Positions 6,765 to 14,173 of a DNA stretch of 20,411 nucleotides are shown piece after piece. Origin of the DNA: Planctomycetota bacterium (GTDB lineage: Bacteria > Planctomycetota > Phycisphaerae > Sedimentisphaerales > Anaerohalosphaeraceae); NCBI GenBank assembly GCA_030637065.1, contig DAOVVQ010000028.1, positions 1 through 20,411 of the forward strand, in the 5' to 3' direction. Under the pieces are notes generated by a model. It made no database searches. It saw only the letters and a list, made by a program, of their open reading frames with translations, and was not told the origin of the DNA. Every line of letters begins with the position of its first letter. The first letter of the stretch is position 1. The position numbers and the translations under genes are program-made.

Positions 6765-7886
6765 ATGAGCGGAATTCTGGCTGACAGAACAAAACTTATC
6801 GATTCCAGCGGCATCAGGAAGGTGTTCGCCCTGGCTGCGGACCTTAAGGATCCTGTGAATTTTTCCATAGGTCAGCCGGATTTCGATGTGCCCGACGGTA
6901 TCAAGGCTGCGGCGATAAAAGCGATAGAGCAGGGGCACAATCACTATTCGCAGACCTGTGGCGACGAGCTGCTCCTGGAAAAAATTGCCGGCATGGTCAA
7001 GGCCGATTACAACTGGGACCAGCCTATGGCCATGGTGACCAGCGGTGTCAGCGGGGCGCTTTTGCTGACGTTTATGGCCATGATCAACCCCGGCGACGAA
7101 GTGATAATGGCTGACCCGTATTTCGTCATCTACAAGCACGTGATCAACATGATCGGCGGGAAATGCGTGTTTGTCGACAGTTATCCGGATTTTAAGCTGC
7201 CGGTGGAGGGCATTGCCGCTGCCATCAGCGACAGGACCAGGCTGATTATCCTTAATTCGCCGGCCAACCCCACCGGTGCGGTTTATTCTGAATCCGAGGT
7301 CAAGGCGATTGCCGAAATTGCGGGCGAAAAGGACATCACCGTGATGAGCGACGAGATTTACGACACCTTCTGCTATGACGGTCCATCGCCGAGTATCGCC
7401 AGGTTCTATGACCGGACGCTGCTTTTGAAGGGCTTTAGCAAGACCTACGCGATGACTGGATGGAGAATGGCCTATGTCGCTGTGAAACCCGTCCTGGCCG
7501 AACTTATCGAGGCGATGACCAAGATCCAGCAATATACGTTCGTTTGTGCGCCCACGCCGTTCCAAAAGGCGGCAATTACCGCTCTGGATTGCGATATGAG
7601 CGAATATGTCGATGCCTACAGGCAAAAGAGGGACATGATCTTGGATGGGCTAAAGGGCAGTTTCGAGATCGTAAAGCCCGGCGGGGCGTTCTATGCCTTC
7701 GTCAAGGCCCCCGATTGGGCCGAAAACGCCACCGAGTTTGTCAAGAAGGCAATTGCTAACAATGTGCTTGTTATTCCCGGCGATGTTTTCAGCGAACGGG
7801 ACAGCCATTTCAGGATCAGTTACGCCACGTCAAACGACAAGATCCAGCAGGGAATCGAGATACTCTGCAAGCTGGCTAAAGCCTGA
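6765..7886 (+). CDS. PLP-dependent class I/II aminotransferase (aspartate aminotransferase-like)
   Basis: This 373-residue cytosolic enzyme transfers amino groups between amino and keto acids. The fold-type I residues are all visible: Asn168 in SPANPTG, Asp196 and Tyr199 in SDEIYD, the PLP lysine Lys226 in FSKTYAMTGWR, Arg234 in the same motif, and the carboxylate-binding Arg350 in HFRISYA. Length is at the short end of the usual 380-400. Substrate cannot be read from the sequence; aspartate, alanine or aromatic acids are all possible. The ATG is preceded by AGGATG at five bases. It is separated from its neighbours by a strong hairpin upstream and a promoter region downstream, so it is probably a single transcription unit. 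Confidence 0.93.
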   Translation: MSGILADRTKLIDSSGIRKVFALAADLKDPVNFSIGQPDFDVPDGIKAAAIKAIEQGHNHYSQTCGDELLLEKIAGMVKADYNWDQPMAMVTSGVSGALLLTFMAMINPGDEVIMADPYFVIYKHVINMIGGKCVFVDSYPDFKLPVEGIAAAISDRTRLIILNSPANPTGAVYSESEVKAIAEIAGEKDITVMSDEIYDTFCYDGPSPSIARFYDRTLLLKGFSKTYAMTGWRMAYVAVKPVLAELIEAMTKIQQYTFVCAPTPFQKAAITALDCDMSEYVDAYRQKRDMILDGLKGSFEIVKPGGAFYAFVKAPDWAENATEFVKKAIANNVLVIPGDVFSERDSHFRISYATSNDKIQQGIEILCKLAKA

Positions 7887-7919
7887 AAAAAAATTTTCAA
7901 AAAAACTTTCAAACAGGCC

Positions 7920-7947
7920 TTGACATCATCACAATGCAGGCTATAAG
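7920..7947 (+). promoter_or_regulatory. Strong candidate promoter for the Na+/phosphate symporter gene
   Basis: A perfect TTGACA (7920-7925) and TATAAG (7942-7947) are separated by 16 bases. This is one of the two best promoter matches in the window. Transcription from about 7954 would give a leader near 200 bases that contains the tandem repeat described next. Confidence 0.55.
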
Positions 7948-7983
7948 AACCATATCAGAGCAGACTGTTGGGGAATCGGTCAC

Positions 7984-8121
7984 TTTTCAGGGAAACTCAA
8001 TGACCATGAGACCATAGAGATGCTTTATCAGGACGACAGGGGGATGACCCTCTCCGTTTTCAAGGAAACTCGATGACTATAGGGATGCTTTATCAGGACG
8101 GCAGGGGGACGATCCTCTTCG
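7984..8121 (+). repeat. Degenerate tandem duplication in the symporter leader
   Basis: Two adjacent units, 7984-8056 (73 bases) and 8057-8121 (65 bases), align over their whole length. They share TTTTCA, GGAAACTC and GATGCTTTATCAGGACG. I count about eight substitutions, all transitions, plus one eight-base indel (extra in the first unit, about 8005-8012). The repeat lies wholly within the predicted leader and ends 33 bases before the start codon. No clear reading frame or intrinsic terminator is present. Confidence 0.8.
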
Positions 8122-8154
8122 TATCTGCATGAAAATCTGATTGGAGAGAAGTTC

Positions 8155-9858
8155 ATGGACGTTAAGGTCGCGATCGAAATCTTTTTTGGTGTGATAGGCG
8201 GATTGGGGATATTCCTTCTGGGCATGAAGAATATGTCCGAGGGCATGCAGGCTGTCGCCGGGGAAAGGTTGCGGAGGCTCATCAACGCGGTGACCAATAA
8301 CCGGATATTGGCCTGCGGGGTGGGGACCGTGATGACAATGCTGGTTCAGTCCAGTTCGATCACTACGGTCATGGTCATCGGCATGGTCAACGCCGGGATA
8401 ATGAATCTGATGCAGGCGATCGGCGTGATATTGGGCGCCAACATCGGTACGACCATTACGGGCTGGATCCTGGTCATCAAGATCGGCAAATACGGACTGC
8501 CGCTGCTGGGGATCTCGGCGTTGTTCTTTCTCTTTTCCAAGAGGGACCGCATTCGCTATGTTGCCTCGTTTTTCTTAGGCCTGGGAATGATATTCTTCGG
8601 TCTGCAACTGATGAAGGACGGCTTTGCTCCGCTGAAGGAATTGCAGGGGTTTATCGATTGGTTCTCGCGGTTTTCACCTGTTGACGCCTCTGGCGTGATC
8701 AGATATTTTGGCGTGCTCAAATGCTGCATGGTCGGCGCTATTCTGACGGCGATAGTACAGTCTTCGTCGGCGACGCTTGGTATTACGATCTCGCTTGCGT
8801 ATATCGGCGTTATTGACTATCCGACGGCTGCGGCGCTGGTATTGGGCGAGAATATCGGCACGACTATCACGGCGTATCTCGCCTCTCTTGGCGCCTCGAG
8901 CAACGCGAAAAGGGCCTCGTATGCACATATGATCATCAATATCATCGGTGTGTTGTGGATCACAGCCATCTTCTCGGCCTATACCACATTGATCGTCAAG
9001 ATCATCGGTACCGATCCGGGTACGGGCATCGCCAGTGAGGGTAGAGGGTTGGTCTATCCGTTCTCGACCACAGCCATCGCCGCCACGCATACCGGTTTCA
9101 ACGTAGTTAACGTCCTTATCTTCCTGCCGTTTATCGGGTGGTTGAACAAATTGCTGTATATCATCGTCCCTGAAAAGGCGCACAGGGAAGTGCCGCACTT
9201 AAGGTTCATCGACGTTCGCATGTTGGATACCCCGACGATCAGCATTCAGCAGTCCAGGAGAGAGGTTATGCGGATGGGTGAGCACGTCGAAAAGATGTTA
9301 AGTCGCCTGAGGTTGGTTATCGTCGACGATAAGCCGAACGAGAAGTCCGAGTCCAAGATATTCCACCGCGAGGAGGTGCTGGACATAGTTCAAAAGGAGA
9401 TCGTCGAATTTCTTACCGATCTGCTCTCCGGGACCGTCCCTCATGACGTGATGAACAGCGGGCGAATGCAACTGAGAATGGCCGACGAATACGAGTCTAT
9501 CAGCGATTATCTCACCAACATCCTCAAGCTGAAACTGAAGCTGCGAGATTCGGACCTTAAAATGACCGATGCCGCCAGGCGTGAGATACTCGACCTCCAC
9601 GAGCATGTCAGCGCCTATGTAAAATTCATCAATGAAGGCGTACAAACCAGGAATTCCGACATTCTCAGCAAGGCCATTACCCAGGGCGATGCGATCACCC
9701 ACCTTATAAAGCAGTATCGCTCCGATCATCTGGAACGCATGGAAAGCGGCAATATCTCGGCGTTAAAGAGCCTGATCTTTACCGATATGCTTGGTGCCTA
9801 CCGCAGGGTCAAGGACCATGCTCTCAATATCGCCGAGACTTTAGCAGGAGAAAAATAG
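8155..9858 (+). CDS. Na/Pi cotransporter family protein with C-terminal PhoU-like domain
   Basis: This 567-residue inner-membrane protein of the NptA/PNaS family takes up or exports phosphate with sodium. The transporter part (about 1-335) is an inverted duplication. The paired signatures are QSSSITT (65-71) with GANIGTT (94-100), and QSSSATL (202-208) with GENIGTT (231-237), each followed by membrane helices. The soluble C-terminus (about 355-567) is helical and charged, and resembles the PhoU-like helical domain that many bacterial members carry for phosphate-linked control. GGAGAG lies just before the ATG. The strong promoter and repeated leader suggest separate regulation. Phosphate is inferred from the family; direction of transport is not visible. 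Confidence 0.93.
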   Translation: MDVKVAIEIFFGVIGGLGIFLLGMKNMSEGMQAVAGERLRRLINAVTNNRILACGVGTVMTMLVQSSSITTVMVIGMVNAGIMNLMQAIGVILGANIGTTITGWILVIKIGKYGLPLLGISALFFLFSKRDRIRYVASFFLGLGMIFFGLQLMKDGFAPLKELQGFIDWFSRFSPVDASGVIRYFGVLKCCMVGAILTAIVQSSSATLGITISLAYIGVIDYPTAAALVLGENIGTTITAYLASLGASSNAKRASYAHMIINIIGVLWITAIFSAYTTLIVKIIGTDPGTGIASEGRGLVYPFSTTAIAATHTGFNVVNVLIFLPFIGWLNKLLYIIVPEKAHREVPHLRFIDVRMLDTPTISIQQSRREVMRMGEHVEKMLSRLRLVIVDDKPNEKSESKIFHREEVLDIVQKEIVEFLTDLLSGTVPHDVMNSGRMQLRMADEYESISDYLTNILKLKLKLRDSDLKMTDAARREILDLHEHVSAYVKFINEGVQTRNSDILSKAITQGDAITHLIKQYRSDHLERMESGNISALKSLIFTDMLGAYRRVKDHALNIAETLAGEK

Positions 9859-9974
9859 TCCGGGATGGGTAATTCCGGCACGCTGGGCTTGCGAGAATTG
9901 GCAAACACCCTTTTACTGGCAAAAGGCGAAATTTGTGCTTGCTTGGGTTGGGTAATGGGGCTAAAATCCCGGAC

Positions 9975-11579
9975 ATGGAAAAGCAACGTCGCATATTCGT
10001 CTATTTGGCTGTATTGGCTGGTGTTCTGTTCGTGCAGTGGTCGGTTGGCAGGGGGGCGGGCGAGATATTTGCCGGTTCGCTCAATGCCAGCGAAGATCAG
10101 CAGGACACCGAATCCATCGCCGTAGACCCGGCTCCCGATGTTTGCGCCAAGCAGATTGCCGCCCTGATACCCTGCAAGGACATGATCGACGACGGTCTTT
10201 ATCAGTCCATACGAAGGCGTACACAGGAGGCGATGGACCGCGGCGCGACCTACATGATATATGAGATAGGCACCTATGGCGGGCTGGTCAAGTCCGGCGA
10301 CGACATATCGAAATACTTTATTCTCGAGGCGGGCAAAGATATCCGCACCGTCGCCTACGTTACCACCGAGGCCATCTCAGCCGGTGCGATGATCAGCGTT
10401 GCCTGCCAGGACATTATCATGCTGGAAAACACCACCATTGGCGATTGCGCTCCAATTATAATGGGTGGCGAACTGGAAGGCGTCGAAAGGGAAAAGGCCG
10501 AGAGTTTCATCCGTGCTGCTTTCATGCGGGCAGCGGAGGCAAACGACTACCCAGCGGCACTGCTCAAGTCAATGGTTACGCGTCAATTAGAGATATGGCA
10601 GGTAAAGAACAAGGCGACGGGAGAAAACGAGTTCTTCGAGAAGGATTTTCTTCCCGATGACCCCAACGTCTACGACATAAAGAACAAGCGGCTCGTCGTC
10701 AAGGACGATGAACTGCTGACCTTGACCGCTTCGCAGGCCGAGAAGTTCGGCATAGCCCGGACGGTGGTCGAGGACCTCGATGGTGTGCTGGATTTTCTTG
10801 CCGAGCGGGATGGCGTCGAGTTTGCCGACGAGGTGATCGAGTTTGAAACGTTATGGTCGGAAGAAATGGTTCGCAAGATCAATTCGCCGGCTGTGATGGG
10901 GGTGCTGGTCCTGCTGGCGATGCTTGGGGCGTATACCGAACTTAATACCCCCGGACTGGGCCTGCCCGGCGCGGTCGCGGTTATCTGCGTGATCATAATC
11001 GTCGGCAGCAAATACCTCGTTGGGATGGCGAACTGGGTCGAAGTTGCCGTATTCTGCCTCGGACTGGTTCTTCTGGCCGTTGAGATATTCGTACTGCCGG
11101 GCTTTGGCGTTGCCGGTGCTGCGGGGATAATATGCATCGGTGCGGGCCTGTTCGGTATGCTCATCAAGAATCCCCCGGATCAGGTGCCCTGGCCGACTAC
11201 CGAAATGGACTGGACCCTTCTGAGCCAGTATTTTGTGGCGATTTCCATCGCGTTTATAGCATTCCTTTTCTCGGCATATTTCCTGTCTAAATATCTGCCA
11301 AAGGTCGAGTTCCTAAGCGGACTGACGCTATCGCCGGCGGTAAAGGCCGCTCAGATCGAGCACGGTGTAGCCGCGACCGCACCGCCCGAAAGCCGCAAAG
11401 AGGGCGTAAGTGTCGGAGACGCCGGCGTCGTGACGGCGCCGCTTAGGCCCATAGGCAGCGCAAGATTCGGCGATATGGTCGTAGACGTCGTCGCCGAGGG
11501 CCAATACCTTGAAAATGGCGTGGAAGTAGAGATAATACAGATCCACGGAAATAGAGTGGTAGTGAAAGAAAAAACATAA
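9975..11579 (+). CDS. NfeD-family membrane serine protease (long form)
   Basis: This protein of 534 residues from the ATG at 9975 has four parts. First is an N-terminal signal or anchor segment (7-24). Next comes an extracytoplasmic ClpP/SppA-class domain (about 55-290) with the AISAGAMISVACQDI motif, Ser135 being the likely nucleophile. Four or more membrane helices follow (about 290-440), including GAYTELNTPGLGLPG. The C-terminus is an OB-fold NfeD domain (about 470-534, GDAGVVTAPLRPIGSARFGD). Long NfeDs act with flotillin or stomatin proteins in membrane quality control, and a FloA gene lies downstream. The start is uncertain: there is no ribosome binding site, but TAAAAT lies seven bases before the ATG, so the transcript may be leaderless. 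A TTG at 9933 is the alternative. The catalytic lysine could not be assigned by eye. Confidence 0.92.
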   Translation: MEKQRRIFVYLAVLAGVLFVQWSVGRGAGEIFAGSLNASEDQQDTESIAVDPAPDVCAKQIAALIPCKDMIDDGLYQSIRRRTQEAMDRGATYMIYEIGTYGGLVKSGDDISKYFILEAGKDIRTVAYVTTEAISAGAMISVACQDIIMLENTTIGDCAPIIMGGELEGVEREKAESFIRAAFMRAAEANDYPAALLKSMVTRQLEIWQVKNKATGENEFFEKDFLPDDPNVYDIKNKRLVVKDDELLTLTASQAEKFGIARTVVEDLDGVLDFLAERDGVEFADEVIEFETLWSEEMVRKINSPAVMGVLVLLAMLGAYTELNTPGLGLPGAVAVICVIIIVGSKYLVGMANWVEVAVFCLGLVLLAVEIFVLPGFGVAGAAGIICIGAGLFGMLIKNPPDQVPWPTTEMDWTLLSQYFVAISIAFIAFLFSAYFLSKYLPKVEFLSGLTLSPAVKAAQIEHGVAATAPPESRKEGVSVGDAGVVTAPLRPIGSARFGDMVVDVVAEGQYLENGVEVEIIQIHGNRVVVKEKT

Positions 11580-11599
11580 TATTTTAGCCAAATGCAGGA

Positions 11600-11682
11600 A
11601 TCCGCCTTCCACCTTCGCCAAGGCTACGGCGAGACAGGCTGGCGGATGCTGTTTTATGCTGGATTCCCGCCTTCGCGGGAAT
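11600..11682. repeat. Paired palindromic elements between the two NfeD genes (REP-like or terminator)
   Basis: There are two inverted repeats in a row. ATCCGCC (11600-11606) pairs with GGCGGAT (11641-11647), with an inner TCGCC/GGCGA stem. ATTCCCGC-CTTC-GCGGGAAT (11663-11682) forms an eight-base stem. The second has the form of the dispersed element whose reverse strand spuriously translates as SFPRRRESS in many genomes. It is probably a mobile or REP-like repeat that may also act as a terminator, splitting the NfeD genes into separate transcripts. Confidence 0.7.
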
Positions 11683-11754
11683 GACAAAACGCATATGACA
11701 CATAGCTAAAATGTTACGAAAAACGAGCTGACGACTAAATACTAAGGACTAATT

Positions 11755-12252
11755 ATGACCTGGTGGTTTTTATTTGCGATCTTCTTGTACTTCGCCGCAG
11801 CGGCTCTGATAATCGCCGAAGTCTTCGTGCCCAGCGGCGGGCTGATCAGTGTTTGCGCGTTGGCGGCCCTGATATGGGGAACGTACATTTTCTTCGACCA
11901 CAGCGCTGCCGCTGGATGGGTCGGTATAGTCATCGCCATTATAATGATCCCATCGGTTATGACCGTCGCCTACAGGATATTTCCCAGCACCAGGTTCGGC
12001 AAGGCTGTCACGCTCGCTCCGCCCGAAAGAGAGCCCGGCGACGCCATACCAGACACCGACCGGCTTAGGGAGATGATCGGCAAGACGGGAACGGTCCTTA
12101 GCCCGCTAAGACCGGTTGGGATGTGCGACTTCGACGGGCAAAGGGTTGAATGCGTCGCCGAAAGCGGGTATATTGAAAGTGGAAAAACGGTTGCTGTCAT
12201 CCATGTTCAGGAGACGCAGTTAACCGTGCGAATAGTGGAACAAACGACATAA
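11755..12252 (+). CDS. Short NfeD-family protein
   Basis: This 165-residue membrane protein lacks the protease domain. It has two or three hydrophobic segments (4-22, about 28-46, and 53-75, with FVPSGG between the first two) and a C-terminal OB-fold NfeD domain (about 105-162, GKTGTVLSPLRPVGMCDFDG). The OB fold aligns with the same part of the long NfeD upstream (TAPLRPIGSARFGD). Short NfeDs are usually encoded next to, and work with, FloA/flotillin proteins in membrane microdomains. Here floA follows after 28 bases. AAGGAC lies about seven bases before the ATG. The pair NfeD-short plus FloA is probably one operon with the proline-rich gene. Confidence 0.93.
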   Translation: MTWWFLFAIFLYFAAAALIIAEVFVPSGGLISVCALAALIWGTYIFFDHSAAAGWVGIVIAIIMIPSVMTVAYRIFPSTRFGKAVTLAPPEREPGDAIPDTDRLREMIGKTGTVLSPLRPVGMCDFDGQRVECVAESGYIESGKTVAVIHVQETQLTVRIVEQTT

Positions 12253-12280
12253 ATAAGACCTATAAGGAAAGGGAAAAGAA

Positions 12281-13309
12281 ATGTTTGATTCAATCTCATC
12301 AGTCTCAGCAGCGATCAGTCCGGCAGTCCTTATACCTCTGATTATTGTAGGGGTCATATTACTTGTGTGCTCTCTTATCTTCCTGAAGTTCTTCAAGCTA
12401 TGGTTGCAGGCAAGGCTCTCGCGGGCGGATGTCAAGTTTTCCGAGCTGATCGGTATGTGGCTTAGAAGGGTCGATATTCGGACTATTGTTCTAAGCAGGA
12501 TTACCGCTACCCAGGCGGGGCTTACTATCACCACACGGGACCTCGAGAGTCACTACTTAGCCGGCGGACGGGTGCCCAATGTTGTCAGGGCCCTTATCGC
12601 CGCCAATCGTGCTAATATCACGCTGACCCTGAATACGGCGACGGCGATCGATCTTGCGGGGCGCGATATTCTCGAGGCGGTCCAGACGAGTGTCACCCCG
12701 GTGGTCATCGACTGCCCCGACCCGAACAAGGGAAGAACAACCGTTGACGCTGTTGCCCAGGATGGTATCCAGCTTAAGGCAAAGGCCCGCGTTACCGTCC
12801 GGGCGAATATCGACCGGCTTATCGGTGGCGCCAGGGAAGAGACGATTATCGCCCGTGTCGGTGAAGGTATCGTTACCACTATCGGCAGTGCTGTCAACCA
12901 CAAGAGCGTATTGGAAAATCCCGATAATATCTCAAAGTCGGTCCTCTCCAAGGGCCTTGACGCCGGGACGGCCTTTGAGATCCTTTCGATAGATATCGCC
13001 GACGTCGACGTTGGCGAAAACATCGGCGCCCAACTCCAGAAGGCACAGGCAGAGGCGGACCTCAAGCGGGCACAGGCAGAGGCCGAAAAGCGAAAGGCGA
13101 TGGCGGTCGCACGCGAACAGGAAATGAAGGCGCTCGTACAGGAAAATCAGGCGAAGGTCGTTCTCGCCCAGGCCGAAGTGCCCAAGGCGATGGCAGAGGC
13201 GTTCCGGGAGGGCAACCTTGGCATTATGGATTATTACAGGATGAAGAATATTAACGCCGATACGGCTATGCGGGATACGATCTCCAAGCCGGATAAGGAC
13301 AAGAATTAA
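12281..13309 (+). CDS. floA: Flotillin-like protein FloA
   Basis: This 342-residue membrane-microdomain scaffold protein is anchored by one N-terminal hydrophobic hairpin or helix (14-37). An SPFH/PHB-type domain (about 45-245) and an alanine/glutamate-rich coiled coil (250-308, QAEADLKRAQAEAEKRKAMA) follow. The C-terminal GNLGIMDYYRMKNINADTAMR motif is typical of the FloA (YqfA) family. The ATG has AAGGAAAGGG upstream. It lies between the short NfeD (28 bases) and the proline-rich membrane gene (15 bases), so all three are likely cotranscribed. FloA is known to organise signalling and secretion proteins in lipid-ordered zones. What it gathers here is unknown. Confidence 0.96.
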   Translation: MFDSISSVSAAISPAVLIPLIIVGVILLVCSLIFLKFFKLWLQARLSRADVKFSELIGMWLRRVDIRTIVLSRITATQAGLTITTRDLESHYLAGGRVPNVVRALIAANRANITLTLNTATAIDLAGRDILEAVQTSVTPVVIDCPDPNKGRTTVDAVAQDGIQLKAKARVTVRANIDRLIGGAREETIIARVGEGIVTTIGSAVNHKSVLENPDNISKSVLSKGLDAGTAFEILSIDIADVDVGENIGAQLQKAQAEADLKRAQAEAEKRKAMAVAREQEMKALVQENQAKVVLAQAEVPKAMAEAFREGNLGIMDYYRMKNINADTAMRDTISKPDKDKN

Positions 13310-13324
13310 CGACAGCGGGCTATT

Positions 13325-14041
13325 ATGAGCGGGATATGTGAAACAATTTTAGCCGAATCTGGCGGCTGGTTCCAGATACTGGTGGCGGTTGCCTTTATGG
13401 TCATCTACGGCCTGGGCGGACTTGCCAAGGCCAGGGGTGGGCAAAAGGAAGCGGAAGAAGAAGATCGCCAGCCCCAGCGACCCGGCGATCGCCCGCAGCA
13501 GGTGCCAAGATACAAACCCATCGACAATCAGCCGGCCACCCGCCGAACCACATCCCAGCGGGCAAGGACGCTGCCCTATGCAAGAGACGCCGGCGCCGAT
13601 AAGCCGGCAGGGCCAAGGCCCCAAGCGCCACAACAGCGGCGTCCGATACAAAGACCGCAGCCGCCCGCCCGCGCTCAGCGACCTGCATCCCCGCCTCCGC
13701 CGCCTGCCCAGCAGCCTCAGTATGGCCAAAGGCAACACCGCCGTCCCATACCGGTTGCTCAGGTGGAGCACTTACAGGTAAGACCTGCGGCCAGTCGCCC
13801 GCAGCCAAGACCAGCCAGTCGATCCGCAACCAGGAAGGTCAGGCGGCCAAAGCCCGCAAAACCCGCAGCCGCCGTACAAAAGCCCCTCCAGTCCTCCCAG
13901 CCGGCACCGGTTATTCCACTCGAGGCACTGTCGATCAGCAGCCTGAGAGAGCCCGACAACCTCAAAATGGCCATAGTATTCTCAGAGATACTTGGCAAGC
14001 CAATAGCGCTAAGAGACCAACTGCCCGGCCCGATCTTTTGA
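13325..14041 (+). CDS. Proline-rich membrane-anchored protein of unknown function, FloA-linked
   Basis: I cannot name this family. The 238-residue protein has one N-terminal membrane helix (15-33), a long disordered middle (40-195) very rich in Pro, Gln, Arg and Ala, and a short hydrophobic C-terminal segment at 212-231 reading NLKMAIVFSEILGKPIALRD. The middle is low complexity and basic. The C-terminal segment looks like a conserved helix, perhaps a docking site. It begins 15 bases after the floA stop with only a weak ribosome binding site (AGCGGG), so translational coupling with FloA is likely. The context suggests a scaffold-associated membrane protein. Codon bias toward Pro/Arg raises local GC; the frame is open and ends in a sensible motif, so I take it as real. 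Confidence 0.8.
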   Translation: MSGICETILAESGGWFQILVAVAFMVIYGLGGLAKARGGQKEAEEEDRQPQRPGDRPQQVPRYKPIDNQPATRRTTSQRARTLPYARDAGADKPAGPRPQAPQQRRPIQRPQPPARAQRPASPPPPPAQQPQYGQRQHRRPIPVAQVEHLQVRPAASRPQPRPASRSATRKVRRPKPAKPAAAVQKPLQSSQPAPVIPLEALSISSLREPDNLKMAIVFSEILGKPIALRDQLPGPIF

Positions 14042-14070
14042 GACGGAAGTCAAATCCTCCAAAAAACCGC

Positions 14071-14146
14071 GTGGGCCAGGGTCCACCCTACCGACTGATG
14101 CTGCCTGGATGGCCTTACGGAACCGCATGGGTAACAAGTTACCCAT
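14071..14146. repeat. Palindromes between convergent genes (bidirectional terminator or REP-like)
   Basis: Between the convergent proline-rich gene and the sulfatase lies a near-palindrome, GTGGGCCAGGGTCCAC (14071-14086). A perfect nine-base inverted repeat, ATGGGTAAC-AA-GTTACCCAT (14127-14146), follows. There is no T-tract. The position between convergent stops suits a transcript 3'-end structure or a dispersed repeat. Confidence 0.6.
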
Positions 14147-14173
14147 CCTACGCGCGGATTGGGATGGTTGTGT

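Noticed and set aside
6750..7625. Minus-strand open frame of 291 residues antisense to the aminotransferase
   Set aside because: The His/Asp/Arg-rich composition is typical of the antisense frame of a high-GC third-position gene. The plus strand has all aminotransferase motifs.
7881..7918. GCCTG/CAGGC inverted repeat after the aminotransferase as a terminator
   Set aside because: Only a five-base outer stem with a long A-rich loop that overlaps the stop codon, and no T-tract after it.
11328..11687. Minus-strand open frame of 119 residues starting MSFPRRRESS
   Set aside because: It begins in the palindromic element, whose translation as SFPRRRESS is a well-known artefact, and then runs antisense through the 3' end of the long NfeD gene.
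13389..13829. Alternative frames on both strands over the proline-rich gene
   Set aside because: The low-complexity GC-rich repeat leaves several frames open. The chosen frame alone has a membrane helix, starts just after floA and ends in a conserved-looking helix.
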